In this document: positions 24,814 to 37,135 of the stretch, one piece after another | Layout: every line of letters starts with the position of its first letter | Position numbering within the stretch: the first letter of the stretch is position 1 | NCBI GenBank assembly: GCA_013397845.1 | Contig: VZTG01001464.1 | Coordinates: forward strand, 62,280-126,279 | Reading direction: 5' to 3' | Length of the DNA: 64,000 nucleotides | From: Melanocharis versteri | Taxonomy: Eukaryota > Chordata > Aves > Passeriformes > Melanocharitidae | Made by a program: the position numbers and the translations under genes | The notes under the pieces: model-generated | What the model was told of the DNA's origin: nothing | The model's database searches: none | What the model saw: only the letters and a program-made list of their open reading frames with translations

Positions 24814-27800
24814 CTGAAAAGCATTAAAAATAAACACTTAAGACAAAATGAAAACTGTGGTGCCAGACCTTATGCAATTATTATAAAGGCTGCTTTCATA
24901 CACAAAGCCTATGTTGTAATATCAATTCCTGAGTTATTTCAACTACCATCTTAGTTACAAAGTAAAACTACTCACTTCCAACGCCTCAAGTTAACTTCAG
25001 GTTATCTCTACACAAGTTGACAAAGAAAATGTGTGTAACAAATAATTGTAAACACAAGAAGTGAAATACAACTCTGGCCTTGACAGAAGGCAGTACAAAA
25101 GCCCTGGGTAATAAGCAAGAAATCATTTGTACTCCTGTTGGTTCCTAAAAGCTGTACTTATGCAGACAGGTCTGCTGTGCACTTTCCAAGTACTGTAATT
25201 CTGGGGCGCTTTTCCCCCTTTTGTTTCTTAAAGCACTGTAAATAACACATGCTGTAAGTAACCCTTTGGAGAGACTCTCCATCACTCCCTAGCACTCACA
25301 AACCAACACCAAAGTTACTTTTTGCTTCAAGTTCACTACAGTTTCTAGTGACATTCAACCAATTATCATTCAGTACCGCACAACCCAGCACTTCAGTTCT
25401 AAATTTGATCTCATCTTCCTCAAGCTTGAATACAGGAACATGTTTCATTTGTGCATTTGTCTACGCATTCTTACCCTACAACTTCCACACCTACTCTGTG
25501 AAAAGCGCAGGCTCCCAGGCCTACCTCTCATACCTTCTCCTGTCAAGCTCTTCCCCTAATTACTCCCACTCTCCCCTCCCAGTGATAGTTTTCCTTCATT
25601 GCTTTCACCCTGAAGGTGGAGCAGGACCTGAAAACAGCTGAAACTCTGAATTCCATTTTTGGAGCTCATAGCCTTTTTTTTTTTTCTTTCACCATCACCG
25701 TCTTATCAGAGCACCACCATAATTTTAAGCAGCAAGTAGTGTACGTGGAGCTTCTCTAAGCAGTCTTCGACCACTCTTTGGAGGGCAGGTTTCATCTGAG
25801 AACAGGTCAGGTGTGCTAACCATTATTAGGGGATTAAATGTCATGAAGATGTCCCTCAACCACAGACCAGATGAACCACACAGAACTCAGGCCTGCTGCT
25901 TGAGACACTGACAGTAATTTAAACTGCTGGGTTTATTTTTGTTCTATTACAAAATTTTTACTGCTTATACTGGTTTCAGGATAGCTAGATGAGCAGCTTA
26001 TGAGTGCATCAAGGAAATATTATATTCACATACTGTATCAGATTATTATTATCTTAATAAAATTCAGACTCTTTTGCTGCATTGATAAACATTTCTATCT
26101 ATACAATGTCATTTCTGCCACTTAGCCCACCCGTCAAATCTCACTGTAACTTGCCATTCAAAGTGCATATACTACTAAATTCCACTTTGGAACACAGAAC
26201 ATAAAGTCCTTAGAAGTTAGAGTAACCTTTTCTGTTAACTAGCAACAACAAATCCAAAACAAGCAATTTTCCTGTAGAGCACCAGTGTATCTGTTCATGC
26301 AAACCTATTCTCAGTAGTTATTTAAGAAATGCTTAAAATGCTTCTCAAACTTTCTAAAATAATTGTTTACTGGAGTTGCTCCTGAACACACCAAAAGAAT
26401 TAAACAAACCTCATGGTGATTGTACATTAAATTTCTTCAAACTTCAAACTTAGCAGCCTCCCAGTACATGAGGCTGGGGAAGGACTGTTTGCAACAGCAT
26501 GTAGTGACAGGGCAGGGGGCAATGGCTTCAAACTGAAGTGGGTAGATTTAGATTGGGTATTAGGAAGAAATTCTTTACTGTGAGCATGGTGAGGCACTGG
26601 CACAGGTTGCCCAGAGAAGCTGTGGATGTCCCATCCCTGGAAGTGCTCAAGGCCAGGCTGGATGAGGCTCTGAGCAACCTGGTCTACTGGAACGTGTCCC
26701 TGCCCACAGCAGGGAGGAGCTTGAATGAGGTGATCTTTAAGGTCCCTTCCAACCCAAACGCTTCTGCGGATCTGTGAATCCCCAGGGCAGAATGTTTCAT
26801 ACTTACCTTTCACTGATGCTGTATGAAAATGGATAAAAAGTAGGCTTTTCAAAGAGAAGCAACATAACATTAAGCACAGCACCATTACTACAACTGTCCT
26901 GCAATCCCTATCTTGAGATGTGGAAGTTCTGAAAGTGGCTCACAGTGAAGCCCTGATTTGAGAAACAACTCTGCAAGTGGTACTAGAGGTACAATGGCTT
27001 GTGTTGTGCTGCAGATTACAAACTTGAGACACTTGAGATATTTTCCCCTCTACTAAAATATTCTTTAACAATTTTTTTCAAAATTAGTCACATTAATGTT
27101 TAGGTTGTTTTAATCTAAAATTTAATAGAAACTGAAGGACATGGTTGATTTAATAAAATTATAATCTTATGAAAATTATTGAATACTTTCAGGTAATTTT
27201 GAAGTAAGAAATCCAATCATAAGAGGAAATTTGGTTCACTAAGTTAATCAAATGGGGGGCAAGGGGAAGTATAGCTAGGGTATAAACATGTTTGTAACTC
27301 CCCTACCAAACTTGCTTGTATTTGACACCTTGCTTTCCATAAACCATGGAGGATCTCTTTAGGAAAACAGACTCAGGCTAAAAAACCCACTTCAGATTTT
27401 ATCCATAATCTACAGACAGAACTAATGCTTTGTAAAAATATAAACCGTAAGAAAGTAAATATACTACTTGAAAAGTATCATGTAGCAACAAAGGAGAAAA
27501 ATATGACATAGAATTTCTACAGGAAAGTGCAGACCATGTTTTAATACAAAGTAACATGAAGCAGAACAATACCTTTTCTGCCAGGCTTCATTTCACCTTC
27601 TTGATCCATCCAGTATTCTCTAATATCAATTAAGACTTTCCCTTTAAAGTCCCGAACACTGACATACCTCATTTTGCCAATCTGTCAAAACAGATACAAG
27701 GGTCTTTTAGGTAGCTTACATATTAGAGCATTCACTTTCCCCAGCAGCATTAGACTCTGACATGTGACACTGCACACTGCAGCTTATTTTAGACACCACA

Positions 27801-30800
27801 GAAACAACTAGATTAAAAGCTTAATTCAGAGTAGTCAGTAGGCTAATAAGTACCGACTTAAAACTGGTTGAGCAGGCAATGCTCAATGCAAAAGTAGCTC
27901 TCCCAGAATAAAAATACCTGTATTCTTTACATGCTTGCTTCTTACAAGTCATGAATTTACAGTTTTCTGAAAAAAAAGGATTTCCTTTCTTTGCAACAGC
28001 TCTAAACAAAGAAGGAAAATGCAGCTCTATTCCTAAATCTGTATTTTAGTCCATTCCACATGTACAGAAAGCAAATTAGATGTTCATGTGTGATACCTTC
28101 CCTTTTTTTTTTCTCTGAACACAGTAAATACAGATGGAAATGAAAGTTAGCCACCAACTGTCCCATGCCCACTCCCAAGTTCTCATGGGTACCTCACTGT
28201 ACCACCAGGTCTTCAAAAAGCAGTCAAATCTTTCTATGAAATTCTGAACTTGGATTTTGGAATTCTGTAATTTTCAAACCAGTGTCTAACTGAATTACAT
28301 GGGCACCTCTTTTTTTTTCAGGGGTGGAGTGGGGGGAAGTTTGGGAAGAATCATACCACCAACTATGCAATACACTACATATTTGGGCTTATTCAAGATC
28401 TTTCCAAATATGATAAAAAACTATCTATTCGCATAAATTCCAAGTAGAAGGTGAATTTGAGAACCAGAAATCAGATAATTAAAATATAATCAAATACAAT
28501 TTCCTGCCATTCTAAGAAATTCTTAGAATTCTGTACACATTTTATAACAGAAGAACAGATTCTAAAGCAAACAATTTTAAAATAAAATATTCCTTCCTGG
28601 TAAAACACTACCCTTTAATTTCAACTTCCTTTATCTCTGCATGTTGCATTTTCATAAAATTTAAGGAGACGACACTTCTGGCCCACAAACACTAGCACTA
28701 AGTCTGACCAGAAAGACTGAAGAACTCTCCAATCAACTACAACAATTCACAGATGTTTAAGTCATATGCTCTTATTTCACAAAATAGATATAAACATGAA
28801 TACTTTATCTTTGCTTAAATGAATTTTTCTTCTTCTGCAGATGCTATGTGACATCTAAAATTGATTTTAAAACAACTAGGACATATTTAGATAACGTAAG
28901 TCTGAAGCACTTTTCCTATTTCAAGGCACCCTTCAAAATTAGTAAAACATTACTGTTTATAAGACAGCATTTTTAATTGAAAAAATTACAATACAAATCT
29001 AAAATTCAAAAATAAAAGTATAATGTTATGGCAGCTTAGCTCTTTCAGACCAAATCTGGTACGATGCCCAAGTCCATCTGCACTCCTGGCAAAGAATATC
29101 CTAAATAGCCTACATGGAGAACATTTCTTGGTTTTACCCTTTAACACTCCAGTAACTTTTAAGGTCACCTCCAGGAACAGCTTCAACCAGTAGCACTCTG
29201 CAGCACCTTTTTTTTCCATGGCTATTGAAGAATATTAGTGCCTTGCCAAATAATTCCAGATTTCCAGTAAGAAATAGAATCTAATTCAATATAGCAGATT
29301 ACAGCTGCAAATACAGTAAAAGGGTTTAGAATGTGATTTTCAAGGATAAGAAAGACTCTATGTCTTAATTTAACTACAGTAAGGTGAGGGGCAATAATGC
29401 AAAGTTCACATTCACTTGGTCATTAAGTCTACATTAGATAAAAGCACTTCTCTATGTAAATGCTGAAATTAAGTTAGATTTAACATCACGTCTAGATTTC
29501 AGCTGAATGTTCCCATTAAATTTCGGACATTTAGTTGAACTCTATGCAAAAGCCGCCACTACTAAAATTTTTAAATAGGTTTCTGAAGTACAGTTCCAAC
29601 AAACATCTACAGTTAAAAACAAACAAAATCTAAACTTAACTAGTTAAGTAAATTGATGTTTCTTGATACTTAGCTACCTGTAACTCTGGTACAGGTTCAT
29701 TCCTGAACAATTCTTTTTTCATGCACCTGCTGACAATACTACAAGTAATTTCACCAATTGAAGGTATTTTTGTATCTCTATAACCAGAGCGGCATTCCAA
29801 GGGTTGCTGTACTGGGAAGAATTCGTTTTCTTCACGTTGGCTGATGTGGGGCTGTGTTTTGGCTTTGTGCTGAACACAGTGATGATAACACAGAGATGTT
29901 TTAGTTACTGCTGAGCAGAGCTTACACAGAGCCAAGGCCTTCTCTGCTTCTCAGACTGCCACGCTGGCAGGGAAGCTGGGGGTGCCTGGGAGACTGGGAG
30001 GAGACACCACCGGGAGAGTTGACCCCAGCTGACCAAAGGGATATTCCAGACCATGGGACAGCATGTTCAGGATATAAAGCGGAGGGAAGAAGAGGGAAGG
30101 GGACATGTTTGGCATGATGACATTTGTCTTCCCAAGTAACACTTAGATGTGATGGGTCCTGCTCTCCTGGAGATGGCTGAACTCCTGCCTGCCCATGGGA
30201 AGTGGTGAATTAACTCCTTGTTTCGCTTTGCTTGCATATGTGACTTCTGCTTTCCCTACCAAACTGTCTTTATCTCAACCCACAAATTTTCCAGCTTTTA
30301 CCCTTTAAATTCTCTCCCTGATCCCATTGGTAGGGGTGTAAGCAAGTGGCTGCCTGGGGCTTGGCCGCTGGCTGGGGTTAAACCATGACAGTCATCGTGA
30401 TTTACAGCCAAGTACTTACTGCAGTTCAACCTTCACAGAGAAGTTCATATACGTTTTATTAAATACTACAGATCCTCAGATTATACTACTCTGTTGACTT
30501 ACATAAATCAGAAAACATTGAAACCATTATTTCCAGGTTTCTGTTTCTTAGAACAAAAAGCACTTAAGTGTGTCTTTGTTCCTTTCAGAGATATGCAAGT
30601 GACTTCCTGTGAGTTTCAGCAAGCACCTTCTTCATCCTTTTTCTTATTTCCAGTTTTTTCTGAATTAAACTGTACAGCCACAGTGCAAGCATAAACAGCA
30701 AAAAAATCTTCTCTCTTCCCTAGCCAATAACCATATGTAAGGAGCACAAGACTCCTGTAAACAGTGAGATCTGCAACAAAGCACATTGTGAAATGCATCA

Positions 30801-33800
30801 GTGACCACCTAAGTTTCATAATTAGTGTGGAAAACCACAGTTTCAGAGCATCATAAATCTTTATGTCTACCTTCTTTCAGGAGCCTATGATAAGGACACT
30901 GGGAAATTACACTGGAAAAATCAAAGAACGTATTTGTCATAAGTCTGTCTTTCAACCAAATACGGTCAAAACCCCAGTAAAAAAAGAAGAAAAAAGAAAA
31001 AAAAAGAAAAAAAGAAAAAAGAAAGAAAAAAGAAAAAAAATGTTTGGGAGGTGGACGGGACAACACAGAGACAACTTCTCAAGTAACAATTTCAGTTAAA
31101 TGCATGATCATGCAATGTGGTGCTGCTCTGGGTAGTCATTAATGCATCCTGACAAACCTTATCCAAATCAGGCATAGGTAGATGATAGGATTAGTCAAAC
31201 TAACCAAAGCACATGGTGCAGAGCTCAGGTTGGCTTGAAGCCACAGACAGGAATCTAATGCATCAAGGCTAAACCCTTCCACATTAACACAAATAATGCC
31301 TGTACTTAGGGCCTCAAGTAATACATCTCCCATGGGAGTAACATAAATTTCTGCAACCTAACAGAACACAAATCCTTCATCAAGTTGCAGAGTATACTAG
31401 GCTCCCTATAAAACCTAATAAGGCCAAGACATGGAAATACATAAAATACAGCTTGGCTCTTATATTGAACAGATTGTCTTCTACTTACATTAACACTACT
31501 CTTCGTAAGTAGTTGCAAAAAAAACCCACTACACCAACAATGTCAAACAAAAACATAAAATGTACATATTTATGAAAATGCTGAATCTTCTGCATACAGC
31601 CGTCACAATGAGCTCAACATTAAGGGAATCTGTATGCTTCAAGAACGCAGCCTGAGGGTGTAGAACAACAAGACTCTTGGTTTCACATCCTCTGCAGCCA
31701 CTCCCACACACAATATGGACACCACAGAACTTGTGACTATCCTATGAATGCTTTACAGTCCGATTTCCATCAACTGAAGCCACACTTGTAAAGTTATACT
31801 GCAAAGTCACTTTCACATCAGAGATCATTTTACGGCCATGGGAGAGAAACTCCCCAGAAAGGTTTCCAGTATCACTAGGAAGCCTAGAACAAACAAAACT
31901 GTATCTAAAAAATTAACGAGCATGCCCTCCTGGGTACGGGGGAAGAAGAGAGAGTATCCTCAGACCTACTGTAGTTTTATTTCTATACTTAAAACATTTG
32001 CATGTTAGTTACTGCACAGAAGGTGATGCAGACTACAAAAACTGACAATGTTTCACATAACACAGTGAGTAATCTAAAAAATATTTTATTGTTGATTACT
32101 TAAAAGGCTGGCACAGACTGGGTAGCACTGGTATTTTAGGTCAAGGTGATATTCAAAGATCTGGATTCTACTCAACACCAGAAGAATCCTGTTCTTATCA
32201 GAGTAATATGAGTCCTCTACTGTCTGTTTTTAGTAACTTTTTATTATCGTAGGTCAAAAAGGTTTCAAGAAACCGGAGCATGCATACTTTCGCTTTTATT
32301 TGAAAGTGTCTGGGTGTGTTTTTGCATCAGGGGAACACTAAAAATTTGAACAGTTTTCTCCAAGGCTGGAATTTCTGAATTTACTACAACCATAGCACCT
32401 GGAATTTCTGAACTTACTACAAACATAGCGTTAAGTTTATACCTAGCTCTTTAGAGTTCTACCTGCAGTTCACCGCCTAAGTTGTAGAATTCACTGTTTC
32501 ATTTTTCCTACAGAGTTCAAAGCATGCCCAAGCAGAACTAAAAATATTATATACTTCCTTCAATACGGAAGCCCAGACATAGCCTTCAAGTGAAGCTCTC
32601 CCCCCTGAACGTAAGGGGAGAAGTAAGAATTGAGACATTAAAAATAACTGCTCTGTATCACAGTATCAGTTAAGCAAGTCTTCTCTTTAGAACAGACTTT
32701 TCTTTCCCTGTATTGCTTCACACAGCTACAGCCCAGAATCACTTCATTCACATTACTCTGTGCTTGGGTCATCTCGTTAGGCACCTTTCCCATACACTTC
32801 CACAAACCTGAGAACCAAAGTTTTAAGAATTTAAGTTCCTCTCCAGCCAGCTAGTCAGAGACCTTTAATAGATCTTGATGCACACCCCCAAAACAGCTAA
32901 TTCTGAGCCGTGTATCAGCTCTCTCAGCACACACTGCTACTGCCTCCGCTAACCCTGGGAACTGCAGTGCCCCGAATTCACAAATGCACCTTTCTACTGA
33001 AAAACAGACATTCATCCCATCTTAAAAACAAGGCAATACCACAAGTCACTATTTTTATAGACGTTCAGTGATAAAACCCTACATCATAACATAAAGGAAC
33101 AAACAAAACTTATTCCAAGATGCTGCCACAACACAGGAGGCGAAGTTGCCCTTGACCTAGTTAAACAGGAATTAAGAGTCCACACTTTGGTTTCCAAGAA
33201 CTTTTTTTTTCAAGAGCCCTAATTAAAAAAAACATTTCCATGTAGAGACAAACCTGATCTAATATTTGAAGTGTGCTGATGGTAAGTGCTGTATTTACTG
33301 ACAAAATGATTACCCAGACCTACCAGGAGCAAAGTCATGAGAATTGGATCAATTTATACAACTCAGATTCTTTTACTCTGTTGAAACCCAACCACGCTTT
33401 TCTGAGCATCTCATCTGAATGCCAGCATCGTAATCCCCTTCAGCCAAAGATTCAGGAGGCCAAGTATTACGCTGTCAAGAAATTCAGATCACCTTGTAGA
33501 ATTTATACAGCATATGATGTAACATGTTACCTTAACCAGGCTCTATGAGTCATCAATTTTACCTGAAACATATTCTCATCTCTGTTACTGCTTTGCTTAG
33601 AAGAAGCTGCACCTTTTGAACTTTCACCAGTCTTTTGTTTCTTTACAGGTTTTTCTGGAGTTACTTGCTTTTTCCGCTTTGCCTTGGAGCAAAATAAAAA
33701 AAGAAAGTCATCAGCCACAATCACTCTGTATGCTACAGATAAGTTTAGATTGTACGTCACAGTCTACTACCAAGCAATGCACTTTATCACCTTCTTGCTG

Positions 33801-35126
33801 TAAAAGCAGGAATCCAATACTGAACATTAAGACTGTAATTCAAAAAACTTCAAAATGAGCCTGATTCTGTTCTCAGTGAAGTTTACCACAATACTTTGGC
33901 TTCAAAGATAATTTAATCAGATCAAAATACATTTCAAAAATCCTTCTTTTTCTGCACAGTAACACTGTCAGTTCACTAGTTTCAATAAAAAATTTAAGTC
34001 TGATGGAAATGGCACCTTCTTTTCCACTAAGCAGAACAAAAGTACAGAACAGTTTGCAACACCTCCAAAATAGAAAAAAACCCATAGATAAGATAATGAA
34101 TAAAGGATCTGGAAACCACTTCTATCAGACAATTTCTTTTTAATAAGCATCCAATAGCTGCCCACAGCATGATAAATTATGCGACTTTTTAAAACATTCA
34201 GACAATTTCACCTGTATATCAGGTTACTCAGAGAAGCTACAAAGTTACTATTTCTACTCACGTAGAAATAGGAAACCAAACCTCTTCACATACTGCACTA
34301 CATTAAAAGACCTGGTGCCTGTGTTACCACCTAGCATTTCTTAAAAAGTTAAATTAACTAGTATTTTCTGATTTTGTTCATATTCATTGGTACTTCCATA
34401 CAAACTTCTAATCTAAATAACTATTAAAATTAAACAGGAACATCCAATTTATACACTTAAAAGTCATCTTAAAATTTATCAACTCAAAGACATCTAGGTT
34501 GGCTCAGCTTTTAAGTGAGAAACTAGCAGATGGTACAACAGCAAATAAAAGAAAATTAAGCAGAGAAAAAAACCCATGCAAACAAGATAAGCAAGTGACA
34601 CAAGGAGCACAGAGAAAGTGCTGATTTTTTTTACGGAGAAGTAATCCAGATATTAAAATGGAAGCGGGTGGCTATGGGCATGTTCTCAAATTAAGCCTAA
34701 ATTCTTGCCACCAGGGCAGTTTATACAGCAGCCTTCAGAAGCTTGCCACAAAGCAGCAAAGAATCACAGGGAACCTGCCATTATCATATGGAATAGCATG
34801 AAGAAAACAAAATGCAACTGAAGAAAAAAACTTTTCTTCAGGGCAAAAATTATGCAATCCACCCAAACTTGGAAGGAGGATTGTTTGGTTTTTGTTGTAG
34901 TTGTTGAGGTGGGCGGGTGAAACAGAAAATTTCTTGAAGTGTCTGATAATCATATGGAATGACACGCATGTTGTGACACAATGCTCACCTAATTCCTTAA
35001 CCCCAGCCCAAAACAAAAAAGTTAATACAGTAACGAACTGTACATAACGTTCACCTTTTTGTCAACTTCACTATCTGAATCACTGGCAGATGAGCTTGAA
35101 GATACAAGTTCCTTTGATTTAGGCAT
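24734..35126 (-). CDS. SUB1: SUB1 / PC4, activated RNA polymerase II transcriptional coactivator p15 (four coding exons)
   Basis: Joining 35126-35055, 33682-33563, 27681-27573 and 24813-24734 gives an open frame of 126 codons plus stop, one residue shorter than the human protein as I recall it. The order is an N-terminal Ser-rich acidic segment (about residues 1-22), a Lys-rich stretch (23-45), a Ser-rich linker, and the C-terminal PC4 single-stranded-DNA-binding fold (about 62-126). The fold includes the FKGK turn (76-79) and the REYWMD strand with Trp88, equivalent to the ssDNA-contacting Trp89 in human. The family is nuclear: it bridges activators and the general transcription machinery, binds melted DNA and dimerises through the C-terminal domain. 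CK2 sites in the N-terminus regulate it. All introns have GT-AG ends and frame is kept throughout. The gene is head-to-head with ZFR. No disabling change is seen. Confidence 0.97.
24814..27572 (-). other. SUB1: SUB1 intron between the third and fourth coding exons
   Basis: A 2.76-kb AT-rich phase-1 intron with GT at 27572-27571 and AG at 24815-24814. It contains one CR1 tail (26453-26776) oriented antisense to SUB1. Nothing else was recognised. Confidence 0.9.
26453..26776 (+). mobile_element. CR1 LINE 3' end in a SUB1 intron
   Basis: Plus-oriented CR1 tail with GCAGCCTCCCAGTACATGAG, GGCAATGGCTTCAAACTGAA, TTAGGAAGAAATTCTTTACT, GAAGCTGTGGATGTCCCATC and GGTCCCTTCCAACCCAAACG, ending near GATCTGTGAATC. 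It is 5'-truncated and antisense to the host gene. Confidence 0.94.
27573..27681 (-). CDS. SUB1: SUB1 third coding exon
   Basis: 109 nt between acceptor TTTGACAG and donor GTATTG. It encodes 36 residues starting IGKMRYVSVRDFKGKVLIDI and ending in MKPGRK, plus the first base of a Gly codon. This is most of the ssDNA-binding beta sheet, with the Trp of REYWMD. Confidence 0.97.
29825..30390 (+). mobile_element. Solo LTR, same family as 10632-11224, 5'-clipped
   Basis: It matches the LTR at 10632 almost base for base from GTTTTCTTCACGTTGGCTGA to the terminal AAACCATGACA. Only about three differences occur over the first 330 bp; more are near the 3' end, including the block around 30325-30350. 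About 30 bp at the 5' end are missing and no target duplication is evident. It lies antisense to SUB1 in its largest intron. No coding capacity. Confidence 0.9.
30979..31040 (+). repeat. 62-nt uninterrupted purine tract (A-rich, with G)
   Basis: Only A and G occur from 30979 to 31040, in irregular A(n)G blocks. On the SUB1 transcript this is a long polypyrimidine stretch. Such tracts can form triplex DNA, but no function is shown. Confidence 0.9.
32366..32431. repeat. Two-copy 33-bp tandem duplication
   Basis: CTGGAATTTCTGAATTTACT begins at 32366 and a near copy, CTGGAATTTCTGAACTTACT, begins at 32399; both continue into ACAANCATAGC. A small local duplication in a SUB1 intron. Confidence 0.85.
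33563..33682 (-). CDS. SUB1: SUB1 second coding exon
   Basis: 120 nt in phase 0 between acceptor GCTCCAAG and donor GTAAAATT. It encodes 40 residues, beginning AKRKKQVTPEKPVKKQKTGE and ending SSNRDENMFQ: the Lys-rich region and the serine linker leading into the PC4 fold. An upstream in-frame extension of this block (to 33760) is intronic. Confidence 0.97.
33683..35054 (-). other. SUB1: SUB1 intron between the first and second coding exons
   Basis: A 1.37-kb phase-0 intron with donor GTGAAC at 35054 and acceptor AG at 33684-33683. AT-rich; nothing else recognised. Confidence 0.9.
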
Positions 35127-35127
35127 T
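35055..35127 (-). CDS. SUB1: SUB1 first coding exon
   Basis: Acceptor CCCAG is followed by one untranslated A (35127) and then ATG (35126-35124). The exon encodes 24 residues beginning MPKSKELVSSSSSASDSDSE, the Ser-rich acidic N-terminus, and ends AAAAAG before GTGAAC. The start context is built across the splice: the A at -3 comes from the preceding exon (GAC) if the 37028 donor is used. Confidence 0.95.
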
Positions 35128-37027
35128 CTGGGAAAAGAAAAATAACATGAGAACACTATATAAGGAATGACATTCCATTTTGGCTGGAAAGCAATCTTCA
35201 AACCTGTTTGTACTGGCTCATCTTCTTCAAGCCCTCCTAAAGATTTTCCTGCCTTTTCATTTAAGCTTTAATATGCACTGCAGATGCAGTATCAAGTACT
35301 CTTCCCTCTTATATCTCTTCCACTTTTTGCTGCAACTGCATTACAACATTTAGAGCACATTAAATGCAGTGATTTGGCTTCTGAACTGTCTACAGCAGAC
35401 CGATTTTTCACAAATATCATATATCCCCGGACACGGCAAAACCCCCAATGCAAAATACACAATCCTGCACTCCAGCTGAATCCTTTCTATTACATCCACA
35501 AATATGAATCATTAACACTCTAGCAATACATATACTCTGACGTGGGCATTCCAGCCAGTTGGATTTGCAAGCCACATGCTGCACAATTGTCACACACGTG
35601 ATGCTCAAGCTCCCACCTCTAATCTAACCATCTGAAACACACCTCTGTTACAGTGAGCTACAGCACTGCAATTAACATTTTCACTGCAGCTTCAACTCAT
35701 CAGTCACTGGAGTCTATTAATTCGCCAGACAAGCAGACATTCAACATTCCTTGAATGCATGCTGCCAGGTGTCCTTGCACATCAGCCTGGTATGCAAACA
35801 TGTGGTTAGATATAGCGGTTACACATGTTCCCTGCTGCTAGAAACTCCTTGTAACAAATACACAGCTCACTTGTTCTTTCAGAATAAAATTAAGCATCCG
35901 TGAAAGTGTACAATACAAACTTCAGCTAGGAAAGGCCAAGATAATATTACAGAGTATCTCGGGAAAGAAAAAAGGAGTAACAGCGTTCTTAAAGAGGTAA
36001 TGGAAAAAAAAACCACATATGCAAATGAAAAAAAAACCGAAACAAAACAATCAAACCAGAGCCGAAATGCTAATGGATCAATGTGGTTCTAAAGTAGAGC
36101 AAGACCTGTGGTAATAGCTTGTAGCACAAGGACGGAAGCCCCAGCACTGCACAGGATACAGGTTGTGAGGAAGCACACACAAGCCACGCTCTAGGATGGA
36201 GGCAGAGGAGCGCTGGAATGGGACAACGTGAAAACAAGCAAACGAGTAACACTGAGCCGGCGAGCCAAACGATGTTTTGGGGGATGACCCTGGGGTCCGC
36301 ATGGGAAGGAGAAAGGGACAATATGGAGGAAGGTGTGGGCGGAAACTGGAGGAAAAAGGGATGTGGGGCGGTGGGTGCCGCTCGGGAGAAGCTGAGCGTG
36401 AGGAGACACCACAGCGCCGGCGAGAGGGACGGGATGAGCCGCGCCAAGGAGGAGCGGCGAAAGGTAAGGAAAGCAAGACGAGCCGGGAACTCCAGGTAGG
36501 CGGATCCCAGCCGCCATTTTCCTCCCCTATTCCTCTTTTCCACGGCTCGTGTCTCCCCCGGAGGAAAAGAGTCAAGACCCGAAAAAGAATGGGGACGACG
36601 GGGTGGGAGGGCGAGAACGCCAAAGTCTTCCCGGGGCAGGGCTGCAGCGAAGGGGCCGCGGGTTACCCGCGGCCGGGCGGAGGAAAAGGACAGCACGGAA
36701 ACCAGCGGGCCAGGGGTCGCCGGCGGGTCTGCTCCCGGCGCGGGGGGGAGCGCGGCCGGGCGCCATCTTCTCCCTCAGTCAGACTCTGTGCCCCCCAACA
36801 TGGCAGCTCCCCCTCGGCAGCGGCGGCCCGCTCCTCCCGCTCCACAGCGGGGTATCCCCTCCCGCTGGGCACCGCGGGCACTCGAGGAACAAGGGGAAGC
36901 CTCGCCTGGGCGCCACCCGGCTGCGGCTGCCCCGCTCGGGCCGGGAGGTGCCGCGGCGGCCGTGGGAAGGGGCGCGCGGGAGAAAATGGCGGCGTGGCGG
37001 GGGCGCGCGAGGGGACCCGACACTCAC
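35128..37027 (-). other. SUB1: SUB1 first intron (5' UTR intron)
   Basis: Between the proposed non-coding exon 1 donor (GTGAGTG at 37027-37021) and the acceptor at 35129-35128. The promoter-proximal 900 bp is CpG-rich and holds several YY1-like motifs; the remainder is AT-rich. The long open frames in 36070-37134 on both strands are a by-product of high GC. Confidence 0.75.
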
Positions 37028-37103
37028 GTCCTGCTCCGCGCGTGGCTCCTCCGCAGCGCGACCCAGGCGGAACTGACGCGGCTCGGAACACCCGCCCCGG
37101 GCT
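37028..37103 (-). other. SUB1: Proposed SUB1 non-coding exon 1
   Basis: On the minus strand the CpG island contains a strong donor, GGAC|GTGAGTG, at 37028/37027, matching the position where SUB1 genes have a short untranslated first exon. The 5' limit is set about 30 nt below the TTTAAA element at 37130. No start codon precedes the coding exon. The exact transcription start cannot be fixed from sequence. Confidence 0.65.
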
Positions 37104-37106
37104 GCT

Positions 37107-37135
37107 CACGTGGGGCGGCGGGGGGCGGCTTTAAA
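37107..37135 (-). promoter_or_regulatory. SUB1: SUB1 core promoter elements (TATA-like, GC boxes, E-box)
   Basis: TTTAAA lies at 37130-37135, a G-rich GC-box run (GGGGCGGCGGGGGGCGG) at 37112-37128 and a CACGTG E-box at 37107-37112. The spacing places transcription start near 37100 on the minus strand. All are motif matches only. Confidence 0.5.

Larger units (their letters stand above)
27682..33562 (-). other. SUB1: SUB1 intron between the second and third coding exons
   Basis: A 5.9-kb phase-0 intron, the longest of the gene. It contains an LTR (29825-30390), a purine-only tract (30979-31040) and a small 33-bp tandem duplication (32366-32431). No other gene or RNA was recognised. Confidence 0.9.

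Noticed and set aside
33527..33760. 77-codon minus frame as a complete small protein
   Set aside because: It is SUB1's second coding exon with read-through into both introns; the true exon is 33563-33682.
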